A stretch of DNA of 20,867 bases from Pseudomonadales bacterium (GTDB lineage: Bacteria > Pseudomonadota > Gammaproteobacteria > Pseudomonadales > DC-out160). Below are positions 20,790 through 20,867 of the stretch, piece by piece. The stretch is from positions 1 to 20,867 of the forward strand of contig JAESQG010000277.1 in assembly GCA_016765265.1 (NCBI GenBank), in the 5' to 3' direction. Under the pieces are notes generated by a model. The model ran no database searches. It worked only from the letters and a program-made list of their open reading frames with translations, and was not told the origin of the DNA. The translations under genes were made by a program, and so were the position numbers. Each line of letters begins with the position of its first letter. Position 1 is the first letter of the stretch.

Positions 20790-20867
20790 ATGAGTCGCAA
20801 GGATGTTACCTCAGAAATCAAAAGAGATCTTCAGCGTTACCGGTCTCTTCGCCGGCACCTCGATGAG
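20790..20867 (+). CDS. Hypothetical protein, N-terminal part (partial at right edge)
   Basis: An open frame of 26 codons from the ATG at 20790 to the end of the window, beginning MSRKDVTSEIKRDLQRYRSL. It is highly charged and helical with no signal peptide. AGGAATAGGG lies eight to ten bases before the ATG and a promoter candidate is just upstream, so a real gene start is likely. Too little is visible to name a family. Confidence 0.5.
   Translation, partial: MSRKDVTSEIKRDLQRYRSLRRHLDE

Overview
The window looks like chromosomal DNA of a Gram-negative gammaproteobacterium. It encodes a type II secretion system (T2SS) in the usual gammaproteobacterial order, a GspA/GspB pair, a periplasmic thioredoxin and a periplasmic cyclophilin. 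Base composition is moderate to slightly AT-rich. A Cellvibrionales-like or other marine or polymer-degrading relative is plausible, but that is inference; no rRNA or marker gene is present to settle it. I see no tRNA, rRNA, CRISPR array, transposase or phage gene.

Layout. (1) Positions 1-1305, minus strand: galE (UDP-glucose 4-epimerase) followed by the N-terminal part of an EntD-like phosphopantetheinyl transferase that runs off the left edge. (2) 1519-2028: a secreted TlpA/ResA-type thioredoxin. (3) 2029-2481: a gene-free gap with one strong hairpin and a promoter candidate. (4) 2527-10669: a tight T2SS operon gspE-F-G-H-I-J-K-L-M, with junctions that mostly overlap or nearly abut. gspC, gspD (secretin) and gspN are not next to it. 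(5) 10816-12928: a heme-oxygenase-fold probable metalloenzyme, a YbgC-type thioesterase and a DUF4112 membrane protein, facing a minus-strand two-CBS-domain protein. (6) 13799-16419: gspA-gspB, the inner-membrane pair that helps the secretin pass or assemble through peptidoglycan. (7) 16592-17560: a small membrane protein convergent with a periplasmic cyclophilin. (8) 17982-19794: a response-regulator receiver domain fused to a long helical region and a C-terminal membrane anchor, convergent with an unrecognised 229-residue protein. (9) About 19901-20538: what looks like a decayed DUF4124/metallopeptidase-like gene. (10) 20790 to the end: the start of a further gene.

How the genes fit together. 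GspE is the cytoplasmic ATPase and GspF, L and M the inner-membrane platform. GspG is the major pseudopilin and GspH, I, J and K the minor ones. GspA and GspB, encoded 3.1 kb further on, complete the envelope part. TlpA and the cyclophilin may help fold exported substrates, but nothing here proves a link.

The most striking general feature is the density of short tandem repeats, with units of 6 to 17 bp. Most are in frame and sit in loops or linkers: GspL (three places), GspH, GspA and the heme-oxygenase-fold protein. Others lie in non-coding DNA: the cyclophilin 5' leader, the gap after gspB, and upstream of the response regulator. This suggests a genome prone to replication slippage. The best candidates for new biology are the membrane-anchored receiver protein, the heme-oxygenase-fold enzyme and the cyclophilin leader repeat. 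I did not find a clearly new multi-gene system.
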